Source: Microbacterium sp. M28 (GTDB lineage: Bacteria > Actinomycetota > Actinomycetes > Actinomycetales > Microbacteriaceae). Taken from it: a stretch of DNA of 64,000 bases. Under the pieces are notes generated by a model that saw nothing but the letters and a program-made list of their open reading frames with translations, did no database searches and was not told the DNA's origin. The position numbers and the translations under genes were made by a program. Shown in pieces: positions 32,957 through 42,347 of the stretch. Positions within the stretch are counted from its first letter, which is position 1; each line of letters begins with the position of its first letter. Where the stretch lies: NCBI RefSeq assembly GCF_025836995.1, contig NZ_CP107546.1:310001-374000 (forward strand), in the 5' to 3' direction.

Positions 32957-34513
32957 ATGAAGAAAAGGATCCTCACGTCCGCAGCGGCGCTCGCCGTCGT
33001 CGGGCTGAGCGTCGGCGCCCTGGCGGGCTGCTCGCCCGCCGGTGGTGAAGAAGGCGGCGACGCCGCGAAGATCACCATGCTCGTCCTGGGCAACAAGCCC
33101 ACCAACGGCCGCCTCGAGGCGATGCTCGAGGAGCTCAACCCGAAGCTCAAGGAGAAGGTGAACGCGACCCTCGACTTCTTCTACGTCGAGTGGGCGGACT
33201 GGCAGACCCAGTACAACGTGCAGCTGCTGTCCGGCGATGACAACATCGACCTGATCACCACGGCCACTGACTGGCTGTACGCGTGGGAGAACGCCGAGAA
33301 GGGCGCCTTCCTGCCGCTGACCGAGGACATGCTCAAGGAGAACGCCCCCAAGACCTGGGCGCAGGTGGATGCCGAGGGCCACTGGGATCTCACCAAGCTG
33401 AACGACGAGATCATGTTCATCCCGGAGGACAACTACACCCAGTACACCAACCACGGGTTCTTCTACCGCGGAGACTGGGCCACCGAGGCCGGGTTCGAGA
33501 ACGGCGAGATCACGAAGTTCGAGGACTTCACGACCTACTTCCGCTGGATCAAGGAGAACAAGCCGGAGGTCTACCCGTGGGACGTGGTCGGCACGAACGA
33601 GGCGGCGCTGACCGGGTACTGGCAGGGCCACACCGACCTGGTCACACTGCAGGGCGTGAGCGCCGGCATCTTCATGCCGTTCCAGCTCTCGGCATCCGAC
33701 CCGACGACCGTGACGTCGGTCTACATGGAGGGTGACGAGCTGCTGGAGGCGGCGGAACTGGCACGCGAGTGGAACGAGATCGGGGTCTGGCGCGAGGACG
33801 CGCTGAACTACGACGGCGACACTCGTGAGGAGTTCTACGCCGGACTCAGCGGGGCCGACCAGCACCACACCCAGACGTACATCGGCGCGATCGTCGACAA
33901 CATGACGAAGAAGCAGCCGGGGTCCGACCCGAAGATGTTCTACTGGGGCCAGGAGAACGACAACGTCTACAAGGACATCCTCACGCACGGTGCGATGGCG
34001 GTGAGCGCGAACTCCAGCAACCCGGAGAAGGCGCTGCAGGTCTACGACGCGCTGCGCAACGACGAGGAGCTGTACAAGCTGCTCAACTTCGGCATCGAGG
34101 GCACCGACTACGTCATGACCGATGACGGCATGCTCGGCTTCCCCGAGGGGTACGACCCGTCGACGGACTCGCTCGGCTCGAACTTCTGGGCCGGCCGCAT
34201 GGACGAGTTCGAGCCGCAGCGGGTCACCGAGGCGCCGAACAAGGACGAGATCTACGCCTCGCTGGACGAGGTCGCGAAGGAGTACCCGTACTCGACGCTG
34301 ATCATCGACAAGAGCATGATCGACCCGACGCTCGCCGCGATGGGAGCCGTGCTGTCGGAGTACATCCCGCAGCTGCAGTACGGCAAGTTCGATGATCCGG
34401 CGGCCGCGATCGAGGAGATGCGCCAGAAGCTGACGGACGCCGGCTACGAAGATGCCCGCGACTCGCTCCAGGCGGACATCGACGCCTGGGCCGAGGAGCA
34501 GGACTTCGGCTGA
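32957..34513 (+). CDS. Extracellular sugar-binding lipoprotein, LplA/DUF3502 type
   Basis: The 518-residue protein has a signal peptide with lipobox LAGCSPAGG. It is the long family-1 type that carries a DUF3502-like C-terminal part and pairs with LplB and YtcP permeases. GEVTA-like motifs are absent, but NLDFFYVEWADWQTQYN-like aromatic patches line the expected ligand cleft. The start has GAAGGAG upstream. A perfect 12-bp hairpin follows the stop. Ligand unknown; the GH2 in the same operon suggests a beta-linked galactose- or glucuronate-containing oligosaccharide. Confidence 0.85.
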   Translation: MKKRILTSAAALAVVGLSVGALAGCSPAGGEEGGDAAKITMLVLGNKPTNGRLEAMLEELNPKLKEKVNATLDFFYVEWADWQTQYNVQLLSGDDNIDLITTATDWLYAWENAEKGAFLPLTEDMLKENAPKTWAQVDAEGHWDLTKLNDEIMFIPEDNYTQYTNHGFFYRGDWATEAGFENGEITKFEDFTTYFRWIKENKPEVYPWDVVGTNEAALTGYWQGHTDLVTLQGVSAGIFMPFQLSASDPTTVTSVYMEGDELLEAAELAREWNEIGVWREDALNYDGDTREEFYAGLSGADQHHTQTYIGAIVDNMTKKQPGSDPKMFYWGQENDNVYKDILTHGAMAVSANSSNPEKALQVYDALRNDEELYKLLNFGIEGTDYVMTDDGMLGFPEGYDPSTDSLGSNFWAGRMDEFEPQRVTEAPNKDEIYASLDEVAKEYPYSTLIIDKSMIDPTLAAMGAVLSEYIPQLQYGKFDDPAAAIEEMRQKLTDAGYEDARDSLQADIDAWAEEQDFG

Positions 34514-34520
34514 CACGCGC

Positions 34521-34548
34521 AGCCGGGCGGGCTGAGGCCCGCCCGGCT
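34521..34548 (+). terminator. Intra-operon hairpin after binding-protein gene
   Basis: AGCCGGGCGGGC (34521-34532) and GCCCGCCCGGCT (34537-34548) form a perfect 12-bp stem with a TGAG tetraloop, 7 bp after the stop codon. It may limit read-through to the DUF624 and GH2 genes. Confidence 0.65.
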
Positions 34549-34580
34549 CCGCACACTTCATCGTTCGAGGGGACCGATCC

Positions 34581-35222
34581 ATGCCAGGCATCTTCGCCGC
34601 CGACTCCGCGCTCATGCGCACGCTCACGCGCATTGCGGACGTCATGATTCTCAACTTCCTGTTCATCGTGACCTCGTTGCCGATCGTGACGATCGGCGCA
34701 TCGCTCACGGCGCTGAACGCCACTGCGATGCGCATCGTGGCCGGCACGGAGCGATCGATCACGCGCGACTACTTCACGGCCTTCCGGCGGGATTTCCGCC
34801 AGTCGACCGTCATCGCGCTGATCCTCGCCGCGGTCGCCGGCGCCTTCACAGCCTGGTACTTCGTGGTCACGCAGCTGGTGACCGATGCGGTGCTCCAGTT
34901 CCTGCTGCTCGGAGGGTGGTTCGTTCTCCTCTTCCTCGCCGTGACCTCCGTCCTCTTCGTCTTCCCGTACCTCGCCACCTTCGACGACTCGACGAGGGAC
35001 GTGCTCCGCAACGCCCGACTGATCGGGTTGCGCCATCCGCTCGCAGCCCTGGCGGTGCTCGCGATCACGGTGCTCGTGATCGTCGTGAGCGTGTTCTCGC
35101 CCCAGGTCACGGGGTACGGATTGTTCTGGCTCCTCATCGGCTTCGGAGGTCTTGCCGTGGTTCACGCGGTCGTGTTCACCCGGGTGTTCGCCCGCTACGC
35201 CGCCACGGCGGGCGCCGCGTGA
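34581..35222 (+). CDS. DUF624 (YesL-like) membrane protein
   Basis: The protein is 213 residues with five membrane segments. MILNFLFIVTSLPIVTIGAS is the typical first helix region of DUF624. Role unknown; the protein recurs in LplABC-type operons. The stop overlaps the GH2 start as GTGA, so GH2 translation depends on it. Confidence 0.85.
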   Translation: MPGIFAADSALMRTLTRIADVMILNFLFIVTSLPIVTIGASLTALNATAMRIVAGTERSITRDYFTAFRRDFRQSTVIALILAAVAGAFTAWYFVVTQLVTDAVLQFLLLGGWFVLLFLAVTSVLFVFPYLATFDDSTRDVLRNARLIGLRHPLAALAVLAITVLVIVVSVFSPQVTGYGLFWLLIGFGGLAVVHAVVFTRVFARYAATAGAA

Positions 35223-37612
35223 GCGGGGCATCGGCGCTCCGCGTCGATCGGTGGCGCTTCGCGCTCGCCGATCACCGCGAAGCGTGGGCCAAGGGCTTCG
35301 ACGACTCGGAGTGGCGGGAGGTCGTCGTACCGCACGACTGGAGCGTCGAGCAGGACTTCGCGGTCGAGCACGCCAGCGGAACGGGCTACCTCCCCGGCGG
35401 GATCGGCTGGTATCGCGCACACGTGCCGCTGAGCACTCTCGATCGCGCGCCCGACTCGGTCCTGCGGCTCTCCTTCGCCGGCGTGTACAAGAACGCGGAT
35501 GTCTGGGTCAACGGCTATCACCTCGGTGGTCGCCCCAACGGTCACGTGCCGTTCTTCTTCGATCTCACCGAGATCGCGTCCTACGCGCCGGACGACGATC
35601 TCGTCATCAGCGTGCGGGTCGATCGCACCGAGATCGCGGACTCGCGCTGGTACAACGGGTCGGGCATCACCCGCGCCGTCGTGCTCGAGGCGCACGGCCC
35701 CGTTCGGATCGTCCCGCAGAGCACGGCCTTCACCACCGCGGATGTGGACGGTGAAACGGCCGGCATCCGCATCGCGCAGACCGTCCGCAACGACCTCGGC
35801 CGGTCCGCCGATGTCGGCGTGCGCCACGAGTTGCGCTCGCTCTCCTCTGGCCGGGTGCACGTGTTCGAGAGCGACCTGGAGGTGCCGGCCGGCGCCTCGG
35901 CCGGACTCGTCGTCGACGGCCGGGTACCCGACGTCGAGCTGTGGTCGGATGTCGACCCGTCGTTGTATCGACTGACGACCACGGTGAACTGGCGGAGCTC
36001 CGACGGGAGCGGACACAGCGAGAGCAGCGAGATCGTCGGCATCCGCTCGATCGTCTTCGATCCTCAGCGCGGGATGCTCGTCAACGGCGAACCGCGGACG
36101 CTGAAGGGCGTCTGCCTGCACGAGGACGCCGGATGCCTGGGCGTCGCGGTTCCGGCCCAGGTCTGGCTGCGACGACTGCTCGCGTTGAAGGACATGGGGT
36201 GCAACGCGGTCCGGATGGCGCACAACCCCCATGACCCTGTGCTCTACGCGCTGTGCGATGCGCTCGGCTTCTACGTGATCGACGAGGCGTTCGACGAGTG
36301 GGAGAACCCCAAGAACAAGTGGTGGCAGGGGCACAACGTGTACCCGCCGAAGCACGAGGGCTACGCCACGCACTTCCCGCTCTGGCACGAACGCGATCTG
36401 CGCGACATGATCGCCGCGCATCGCAACCACGCCTCGATCATCGCGTGGAGCACCGGAAACGAGATCGACTACCCGAACGACCCGTACGCGAGCGAGCTCT
36501 TCGAGGAGATGACGGGCAACAACGACGCGAACAAGCCGGCGCAGGAGCGCGTCTACGATCCGAGCAGGCCGGACGCCCGCCGGCTCACGACCATCGCGCG
36601 TCGCCTGGGCGAGATCGTGCGCGACGCCGATCCGAGCAGGCCGGTGACGCTCGCAGCGGCCTTCCCCGAGCTCTCCGGCCGCACCGGGCTGCTCGATGAC
36701 CTCGACGTCGTCGGGTACAACTACAAGGAGCACCTCTACACCGACGATCACGAGCGCTTCCCCGACAAGCCGCTGCTCGGCAGCGAGAACGGGCACGGCT
36801 ACGCGCAGTGGCGCGCCGTCGTCGACAACGAGTTCGTCGCCGGGCAGTTCCTCTGGACGGGGATCGACTACCTCGGCGAGGCGCACGGCTGGCCGATCCA
36901 CGGCTCGGGCGCCGGGCTGCTGACGCTCGCCGGCTTCCCGAAGCACGAGTGGCACCTCCGCCGCAGCTGGTGGTCGGATGAGCCGACCGCGCGTCTCGTC
37001 GTGCGCGCGCATGGGACGGATGCCGGTCGCAGGACGTTCTGGGAGCATCCGGTGTCCCGTCGGTGGGCGTCGGACGGCGGCGACATCGAAGTGCTGGCCT
37101 TCGCCGCCGGTGGTGACCCCTGCCTGGTGGTCGACGGCGCCGAGGTCGCGCTGGCGTTCGATGACGACGGGGGGTACTGGCGCGCGGTCGTTCCGGCATC
37201 CGCTGCGTCGCTGAGGCTGGAAGTGACGCACGACGGACGGGCGGCGGCGGTGGACGAGCTGCGTCCCGCCGGGTCGCCGGCACGACTGGATGCCGCAGCC
37301 TGGCGCGCGCCCGACGAAGCCGCGCGCCGATGCCGGGCCGCCGGAATCGACATCGACGACGTGGTGCAGATCGAGTGCGCGCTGCGCGGCGTCGACGGCG
37401 AACTCGCGGAGGGGGAAGCGATGGTCTCGGCCGCAGTCCTGGACGGAGCGCTGCTCGGCCTGGAGAACGGCGATCTCGCCGACGTCACGTCGTACCGCGA
37501 TGCCGAGCGCCGCACCCGCGACGGTCGGCTGATCGTCTACGTGCGCCCGGGCGATCAGACCGGTGTCCGGCTGAGCGCCACCGGTGTCGAGGCTGTTACG
37601 GTTCAGCTATGA
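35219..37612 (+). CDS. GH2 family beta-galactosidase-like enzyme
   Basis: This 797-residue protein has no signal peptide. The sugar-binding jelly-roll (about 1-170) shows VPHDWSVEQDF and GWYRAHVPL. An Ig-like domain follows (about 175-280), then the TIM barrel (about 285-600) with acid/base Glu in STGNEIDYP and nucleophile Glu in LLGSENGHGY, and C-terminal DUF4982-like and Ig-like modules. The barrel motif KGVCLHEDAGCLGVAVPAQV is typical of GH2 beta-galactosidases, though beta-glucuronidase or another exo-activity is possible. It probably trims the sugar brought in by the LplABC-type importer. Confidence 0.85.
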   Translation: MSGASALRVDRWRFALADHREAWAKGFDDSEWREVVVPHDWSVEQDFAVEHASGTGYLPGGIGWYRAHVPLSTLDRAPDSVLRLSFAGVYKNADVWVNGYHLGGRPNGHVPFFFDLTEIASYAPDDDLVISVRVDRTEIADSRWYNGSGITRAVVLEAHGPVRIVPQSTAFTTADVDGETAGIRIAQTVRNDLGRSADVGVRHELRSLSSGRVHVFESDLEVPAGASAGLVVDGRVPDVELWSDVDPSLYRLTTTVNWRSSDGSGHSESSEIVGIRSIVFDPQRGMLVNGEPRTLKGVCLHEDAGCLGVAVPAQVWLRRLLALKDMGCNAVRMAHNPHDPVLYALCDALGFYVIDEAFDEWENPKNKWWQGHNVYPPKHEGYATHFPLWHERDLRDMIAAHRNHASIIAWSTGNEIDYPNDPYASELFEEMTGNNDANKPAQERVYDPSRPDARRLTTIARRLGEIVRDADPSRPVTLAAAFPELSGRTGLLDDLDVVGYNYKEHLYTDDHERFPDKPLLGSENGHGYAQWRAVVDNEFVAGQFLWTGIDYLGEAHGWPIHGSGAGLLTLAGFPKHEWHLRRSWWSDEPTARLVVRAHGTDAGRRTFWEHPVSRRWASDGGDIEVLAFAAGGDPCLVVDGAEVALAFDDDGGYWRAVVPASAASLRLEVTHDGRAAAVDELRPAGSPARLDAAAWRAPDEAARRCRAAGIDIDDVVQIECALRGVDGELAEGEAMVSAAVLDGALLGLENGDLADVTSYRDAERRTRDGRLIVYVRPGDQTGVRLSATGVEAVTVQL

Positions 37613-38847
37613 GGGGTGCGGTGCCGAGGCGGACGTCGCGAGACATCCGCAGCGATTCGATGGTGGACGTCCTGCACGCCGTGCTGTCGGCGGGAGAGAC
37701 GACCCGCAACGAGATCGCGCGGAAGACCGGGCTGAGCGCGGCGACGGTCGTGACGATCGCCGGCGAACTCGTGGACCAGGGCATCATCGTCGGGACCAAG
37801 ACGACGGCGGGTCAGGTGGGAAGGCCGACTGCGATGCTCGCGATGAACGCGGATCGAGGCCGCGTCGTCGGCCTCGACGTCGCCGAGACCTATGTGCGCG
37901 GGGTGCTCTTCGATGCGGCGCTGAACCCGCTGGCTCAGATCGAGCGGGCGCACGACGAGCGCCTGCTGGAACCGGACTCGATCGTCGAGGCGATCGGGCT
38001 GGTCCTGGACGACCTGCTCGCTCGGGAGGGCGTCTCCCGCGAACAGGTCCTCGGCGTCGGGATCTCGCTGCCCGGCCTCATTCAGGAGCCGACCGGCATC
38101 GCGGTCGTCGTGCCCAACTGGGAGTGGCGCAGCGTCGAGCTCGAGCATCTGCGTGAGCGCGTCGGGCTGCCGCTCGTGATCGACAACCCTCTCAAGGCGA
38201 TGGTCGCGGCCGAGCTGTGGCTCGGACGCGGTCGTTCGGCGTCCAGCATGGCGACGGTCAATCTGGGCACGGGCGTCGGCGCGGGCATCGTCCTGGAAGG
38301 CCGGGTGCTGCGCGGCTCGACGAACTCCGCAGGGGAGTGGGGGCACTCGCTGCTGCAGCTGGACGGGCGGCTGTGCCGTTGCGGTCGCCGCGGTTGCGTC
38401 GAAGCGTACGTCGGTGTGCCGGGCATCCAGCAGACGCTGCGCGAGATCGCCTCGGAGCATCCGCTCGCCGACGTCGATCTGCAGCGGGATTTCATCATGG
38501 AGCTCGCCGAGGCCGCGGCCGAGCCGGAGCAGGATGCCGCCGCGCGCGAGACCGTGGCCCGCACGGCGTACTACCTCGGTTCGGCGCTCGCGGACCTCGT
38601 GGCGATCGTGAACCCCGAGGTCATCACGCTGACGGGCTGGACGACCTGGGCGCTCGGCGACCTGCTCCTGCCGGACGCCGCGGAGCGCATGCGCGAGCAG
38701 TCGCCCGGCCGCGCCGGCACGGCCCTGGCGCTCGAGGTGTCGACCGTGCGGGGCAACCCTGTCGCCTCGGGTATCGCGATGATCGCTCTGGAGCGCTCAC
38801 TCGTGGATGCCGGGCTGCTCACGTCGCGCATTCCGGTCGCCCTCTGA
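37609..38847 (+). CDS. ROK-family transcriptional regulator
   Basis: The protein is 412 residues. The N-terminal MarR-like winged helix (about 10-75) contains TRNEIARKTGLSAATVVTIA. The ROK sugar-kinase-like domain (about 80-400) has the zinc motif CRCGRRGCVEAY and LGTGVGAG. ATGA overlaps the GH2 stop, so it is the last gene of the operon it presumably controls. NagC/Mlc/XylR-type members bind a free sugar as inducer. The kinase-active site is incomplete in such regulators; I cannot confirm this by eye. Confidence 0.9.
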   Translation: MRGAVPRRTSRDIRSDSMVDVLHAVLSAGETTRNEIARKTGLSAATVVTIAGELVDQGIIVGTKTTAGQVGRPTAMLAMNADRGRVVGLDVAETYVRGVLFDAALNPLAQIERAHDERLLEPDSIVEAIGLVLDDLLAREGVSREQVLGVGISLPGLIQEPTGIAVVVPNWEWRSVELEHLRERVGLPLVIDNPLKAMVAAELWLGRGRSASSMATVNLGTGVGAGIVLEGRVLRGSTNSAGEWGHSLLQLDGRLCRCGRRGCVEAYVGVPGIQQTLREIASEHPLADVDLQRDFIMELAEAAAEPEQDAAARETVARTAYYLGSALADLVAIVNPEVITLTGWTTWALGDLLLPDAAERMREQSPGRAGTALALEVSTVRGNPVASGIAMIALERSLVDAGLLTSRIPVAL

Positions 38848-38851
38848 CGGT

Positions 38852-38918
38852 CCTGAACGCGTTCAGGTCGCGAAATCTGTCGCTAAACGACGCATTCAGT
38901 GACAGAAATCGCGACCTG
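38852..38918. terminator. Nested inverted repeats between convergent ROK and GH51 genes
   Basis: CCTGAACGCGTTCAGG (38852-38867) is a perfect 16-bp palindrome. It overlaps the left arm of a second inverted repeat: CAGGTCGCGAAATCTGTC (38864-38881) pairs with GACAGAAATCGCGACCTG (38901-38918), 16 of 18 positions, with a 19-nt loop. The two structures are mutually exclusive. Placement between convergent stops suggests a bidirectional terminator. Confidence 0.7.
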
Positions 38919-38935
38919 AGTGGGCGGAAGCGGGG

Positions 38936-40459
38936 CTACGCGAGTTCGATCACCGACCAGGACAGCGGCGGAAGCGTGGCGCGAACGGCGCCGTCGACGA
39001 CCTCGGCGCCGGCCAGCGGCACCATCCCCACGCGATCAGGAGCGGTCTCCAGGTTCGCGGTGTGGCGGTCGCCGCCCTCCGGGATCGTGAGCGTCTCGGC
39101 GCTCGCGATCCGCAGGTCGCCGAAGCCGCGCAGGTCCAGGGTGAGGTCGTTGGACGTCTCCAGCGACCGGTTCGCGACGAACACCACGACGCGGCCTGTC
39201 TCCTCGTCGTACGTCGCCGCGGCGTCCACGGCATCCACGTCCCCGTAGCGCTTCGTGCTGATCTGCGACGCGTTGACGGCGAGGCGCAGGATGCGGCCCT
39301 TCGCGAGTCGTGCCATGCGCTCGAACGGCCAGAAGCTCGTCTGCCGCCAGGCAGCACCGCCCTCCTCCGAGCGGATCGGCGCGATGACGTTGACCAGCTG
39401 CGCCTGGTTCGCGATACGCACCCGATCGCCGTGCCGGAGCAGGCTGTTGAGGAACGTGCCCACGACCACGGCATCCGTCACCGAGTAGGTGTCCTCGATC
39501 AGGCGCGGGTGGGTGCGCCACGACTTGGAGACCTGGTGCGGCTGGTCCTCGGTGTCCAGGCCGCGCTGGTACCAGACGTTCCACTCGTCGAACGAGATGT
39601 CGACCTGCTTGGTGTGCTTGCCCGCTGCCTTGACCGCGTCGATCGTGGCGACGACGCCGTCGATGAAGGCATCCATCTCCACGGCCTCGGCGAGGAACGA
39701 CTCCGCATCGCCGTCGTGCTCCTGGTAGTACGCGTGCATCGAGATGTAGTCCACCTCGTCGTAGGCGTGCGTGAGGACGGTGTGCTCCCACGATCCGAAC
39801 GTCGGCATCTGCCGGTTCGAGGACCCGACCGCGACGAGCTCGATCGAGTCGTCCACGAGCTTCATCGCCTTCGCCGTCTCCTGCGCCAGCCGGCCGTACT
39901 CGGACGCCGTCTTGTGGCCGATCTGCCACGGGCCGTCGAGCTCGTTGCCCAGGCACCACAGCTTGATGTCGAACGGGTCGGCGGCACCGTTTCTCCGGCG
40001 CAGATCCGACCAGTACGTGCCACCGGGGTGGTTCGCGTACTCGACCAGCGCGCGGGCCTCGTCGACACCGCGGGTGCCGAGGTTGATGGCCTCCATGATC
40101 TCGACCTCGGCTTCGCGGGCCCAGTCGACGAACTCGTGCAGCCCGAACGCGTTGGTCTCGATCGTGTGCCACGCGCCGTCCATGCGCACCGGGCGCTCGG
40201 ACACCGGCCCGACGCCGTCCTCCCAGTTGTACCCCGAGACGAAGTTGCCGCCCGGGTAGCGGACCACGGTCGGCCCCATCTCGCGCACCAGGGCGAGGAC
40301 GTCACGGCGGAAGCCGCGTTCGTCCGCCTGCGGGTGCCCCGGCTCATAGATGCCGGTGTACACGCAGCGCCCCATGTGCTCCACGAACGATCCGAAGAGC
40401 CTGCGGGGCACGTCGGCGATCGTGAAGTCGCGGTCGATGGTGATGCGGGCCTGGGACAT
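38936..40459 (-). CDS. Alpha-L-arabinofuranosidase, GH51 (copy 2)
   Basis: This 507-residue cytosolic protein has the GH51 catalytic acids in CLGNELDGPW (acid/base) and FDEWNVWYQRG (nucleophile). The opening FGSFVEHMGRCVYTGIYEPG is nearly the same as copy 1, but sequence across the barrel differs clearly, so the two are paralogues rather than a recent duplication. It is last in the minus-strand operon of importer 2. ATG 40459 has GAGGAG upstream. Confidence 0.95.
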   Translation of the reverse strand: MSQARITIDRDFTIADVPRRLFGSFVEHMGRCVYTGIYEPGHPQADERGFRRDVLALVREMGPTVVRYPGGNFVSGYNWEDGVGPVSERPVRMDGAWHTIETNAFGLHEFVDWAREAEVEIMEAINLGTRGVDEARALVEYANHPGGTYWSDLRRRNGAADPFDIKLWCLGNELDGPWQIGHKTASEYGRLAQETAKAMKLVDDSIELVAVGSSNRQMPTFGSWEHTVLTHAYDEVDYISMHAYYQEHDGDAESFLAEAVEMDAFIDGVVATIDAVKAAGKHTKQVDISFDEWNVWYQRGLDTEDQPHQVSKSWRTHPRLIEDTYSVTDAVVVGTFLNSLLRHGDRVRIANQAQLVNVIAPIRSEEGGAAWRQTSFWPFERMARLAKGRILRLAVNASQISTKRYGDVDAVDAAATYDEETGRVVVFVANRSLETSNDLTLDLRGFGDLRIASAETLTIPEGGDRHTANLETAPDRVGMVPLAGAEVVDGAVRATLPPLSWSVIELA

Positions 40460-40488
40460 TGCTCTCCTCGTTGGTCTCTGAGCGGGGA

Positions 40489-41400
40489 TCACTGACCGCC
40501 GAAGCCGCTGGTCGCGACGCCCTTGACGATCTGCTTCTGGAAGATGATGAACACGATGATCAGCGGAAGCGCCGCGAGCACCGCCTGCGCCATGACCTGT
40601 GCGTACTGGACGCCGTAGGCGCTGATCACGGTCTGAAGACCCACCGGGAGCGTCATCAGGGTCGTGTCGTTGACGACGAGGAACGGCCAGAGGAAGTTGT
40701 TCCAGGCGCCGATGAACACGAAGATGGCGACGGATGCCAGGATCGGCCGGGACAGCGGCAGCACGATGGACCAGAAGATCCGCAGCCGGCTCGCGCCGTC
40801 CACGCGTGCGGCGTCCTCGAGCTCGATCGGGATGGCGTCGAAGAACCGCTTCAGGATGAACACCATCGCCGGCGCCACGACCTGCGGCAGGATCAGACCC
40901 CAGTAGGTGTCGATCATGTTGAACGTGAGCATCTGGTAGAACAGCGGGATGATCAGCACCTGCGGCGGCACGACGATCGACGCGATGATCACGGCGAACA
41001 GCCACTTGCGTCCGGTGAAGTCGAGCCGTGAGAACGCGTAGGCGGCCAGAGCCGAGATCGCGAGCGTGATCACCGTCACGGCGACGGAGCTCCACAGGCT
41101 GTTGAACGCCCAGATGTAGACGTTGCCCTGGGACAGGATGGCGACGAAGGCCTCGACCGTCGGACCGGAGGCGCCGATCCAGGAGGCGTCTCCGGATGCG
41201 GCATCCGTCTCGGTCTTGAAGGCGGTGGCGACCGCCCACAGGAACGGCAGCAGCCAGCCGACGGCCATCAGCAGCAGGACGATGAAGGCGGTGACGCGCA
41301 GCGCACCGAAGGGCTTCTGCCCCGGAAGGTGCGAACGGCGAGCGCGGCCGGGCTTCGCGACCGTGATCGTCTCGGTCGGAGAGAGAGTTGCGGTGGACAT
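40489..41400 (-). CDS. Carbohydrate ABC transporter permease (MalG-type), importer 2
   Basis: This 303-residue protein has six membrane segments and the coupling loop IELEDAARVDGASRLRIF. The start overlaps the stop of the upstream permease as TGATG, so it was chosen over longer in-frame forms. Together with importer 1 it gives the cell two separate arabinoside-type uptake systems. Confidence 0.88.
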   Translation of the reverse strand: MSTATLSPTETITVAKPGRARRSHLPGQKPFGALRVTAFIVLLLMAVGWLLPFLWAVATAFKTETDAASGDASWIGASGPTVEAFVAILSQGNVYIWAFNSLWSSVAVTVITLAISALAAYAFSRLDFTGRKWLFAVIIASIVVPPQVLIIPLFYQMLTFNMIDTYWGLILPQVVAPAMVFILKRFFDAIPIELEDAARVDGASRLRIFWSIVLPLSRPILASVAIFVFIGAWNNFLWPFLVVNDTTLMTLPVGLQTVISAYGVQYAQVMAQAVLAALPLIIVFIIFQKQIVKGVATSGFGGQ

Positions 41401-42347
41401 CACTGCTCCTTCCGGCGGCGCATGACCAGAGCCTGGGCGACGCCGATGATGACGATGATTGCGAAGAACACGTAGGAGATGGCTGCCGAATATCCGAACC
41501 GGTAGCTGACGAATCCGGCCTCGTAGATGTACTGGACGATCGACCGGGTGGTGTCGCTCGCGACACCACCGAGCATCTGGTACGCCTGATCGAACAGCTT
41601 CAGGGACGCCAGGATCTGCAGGATGAGGATCAGCACGGTGGCCGGGCCCAGCTGCGGAAGCGTGATCGACCAGAACTGCCGCCATGCGCCTGCGCCGTCG
41701 AGCGAGGCGGCCTCGTACTGCTGCGGCGGGATGTTCTGCATCGCCGCCAGGTAGAGCAGGAAATTGAACCCGACCGTCCACCACACCGTCGCGATCACGA
41801 TCGAGATCATGTTCGTGTCGGGATTCTGCAGCCAGGCGATCGGCTCGAGTCCGACGGCCTTGAGGATGTTGTTGGCCGCACCGATCTGCGGGTTGAAGAT
41901 CCAGACCCAGATCTGCGAGATGACGGTCGACGCCAGCAGATACGGCATGAAGAACGACAGGCGCCACAGCCACTGGCCGGGGAGGCCGCGGTCGACGAGA
42001 GCCGCCATGATCAGGGCGATCAGCACGAGGGGAACGGTGGACAGCAGTGTGAACCAGACCGTGTTCCACAGCGACTGCCACATGACCGGATCGGTGAGGG
42101 CTTCGGCGTAGTTCGCGAATCCGATGAGCGATCCGCCTGCGCCGGTCAGGGACTGGTCGGTGAAGCTCAGGTAGATGCCGTGGACGATGGGCCAGATGAG
42201 GAAGAGCAGGAAGGCGATCAGGAAGGGCGTCAGGAAGGCCCAGCTGATCAGCTGCTCGCGCTTGGCCGGCACGGACTGGCGTGCGCGGTGGTCGGCCTTC
42301 TTGCCGGTCACGATCACCCGCGTGGACGAGGAGGCGGTGGTGGTCAT
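41400..42347 (-). CDS. Carbohydrate ABC transporter permease (MalF-type), importer 2
   Basis: This 315-residue protein has a basic head, six membrane segments and the EAA loop QQYEAASLDGAGAWRQFWSI. ATGA overlaps the binding-protein stop (42344-42347). The GTG at 42356 would also be in frame but lies within the upstream gene. The C terminus MRRRKEQ is cytosolic. Confidence 0.88.
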   Translation of the reverse strand: MTTTASSSTRVIVTGKKADHRARQSVPAKREQLISWAFLTPFLIAFLLFLIWPIVHGIYLSFTDQSLTGAGGSLIGFANYAEALTDPVMWQSLWNTVWFTLLSTVPLVLIALIMAALVDRGLPGQWLWRLSFFMPYLLASTVISQIWVWIFNPQIGAANNILKAVGLEPIAWLQNPDTNMISIVIATVWWTVGFNFLLYLAAMQNIPPQQYEAASLDGAGAWRQFWSITLPQLGPATVLILILQILASLKLFDQAYQMLGGVASDTTRSIVQYIYEAGFVSYRFGYSAAISYVFFAIIVIIGVAQALVMRRRKEQ

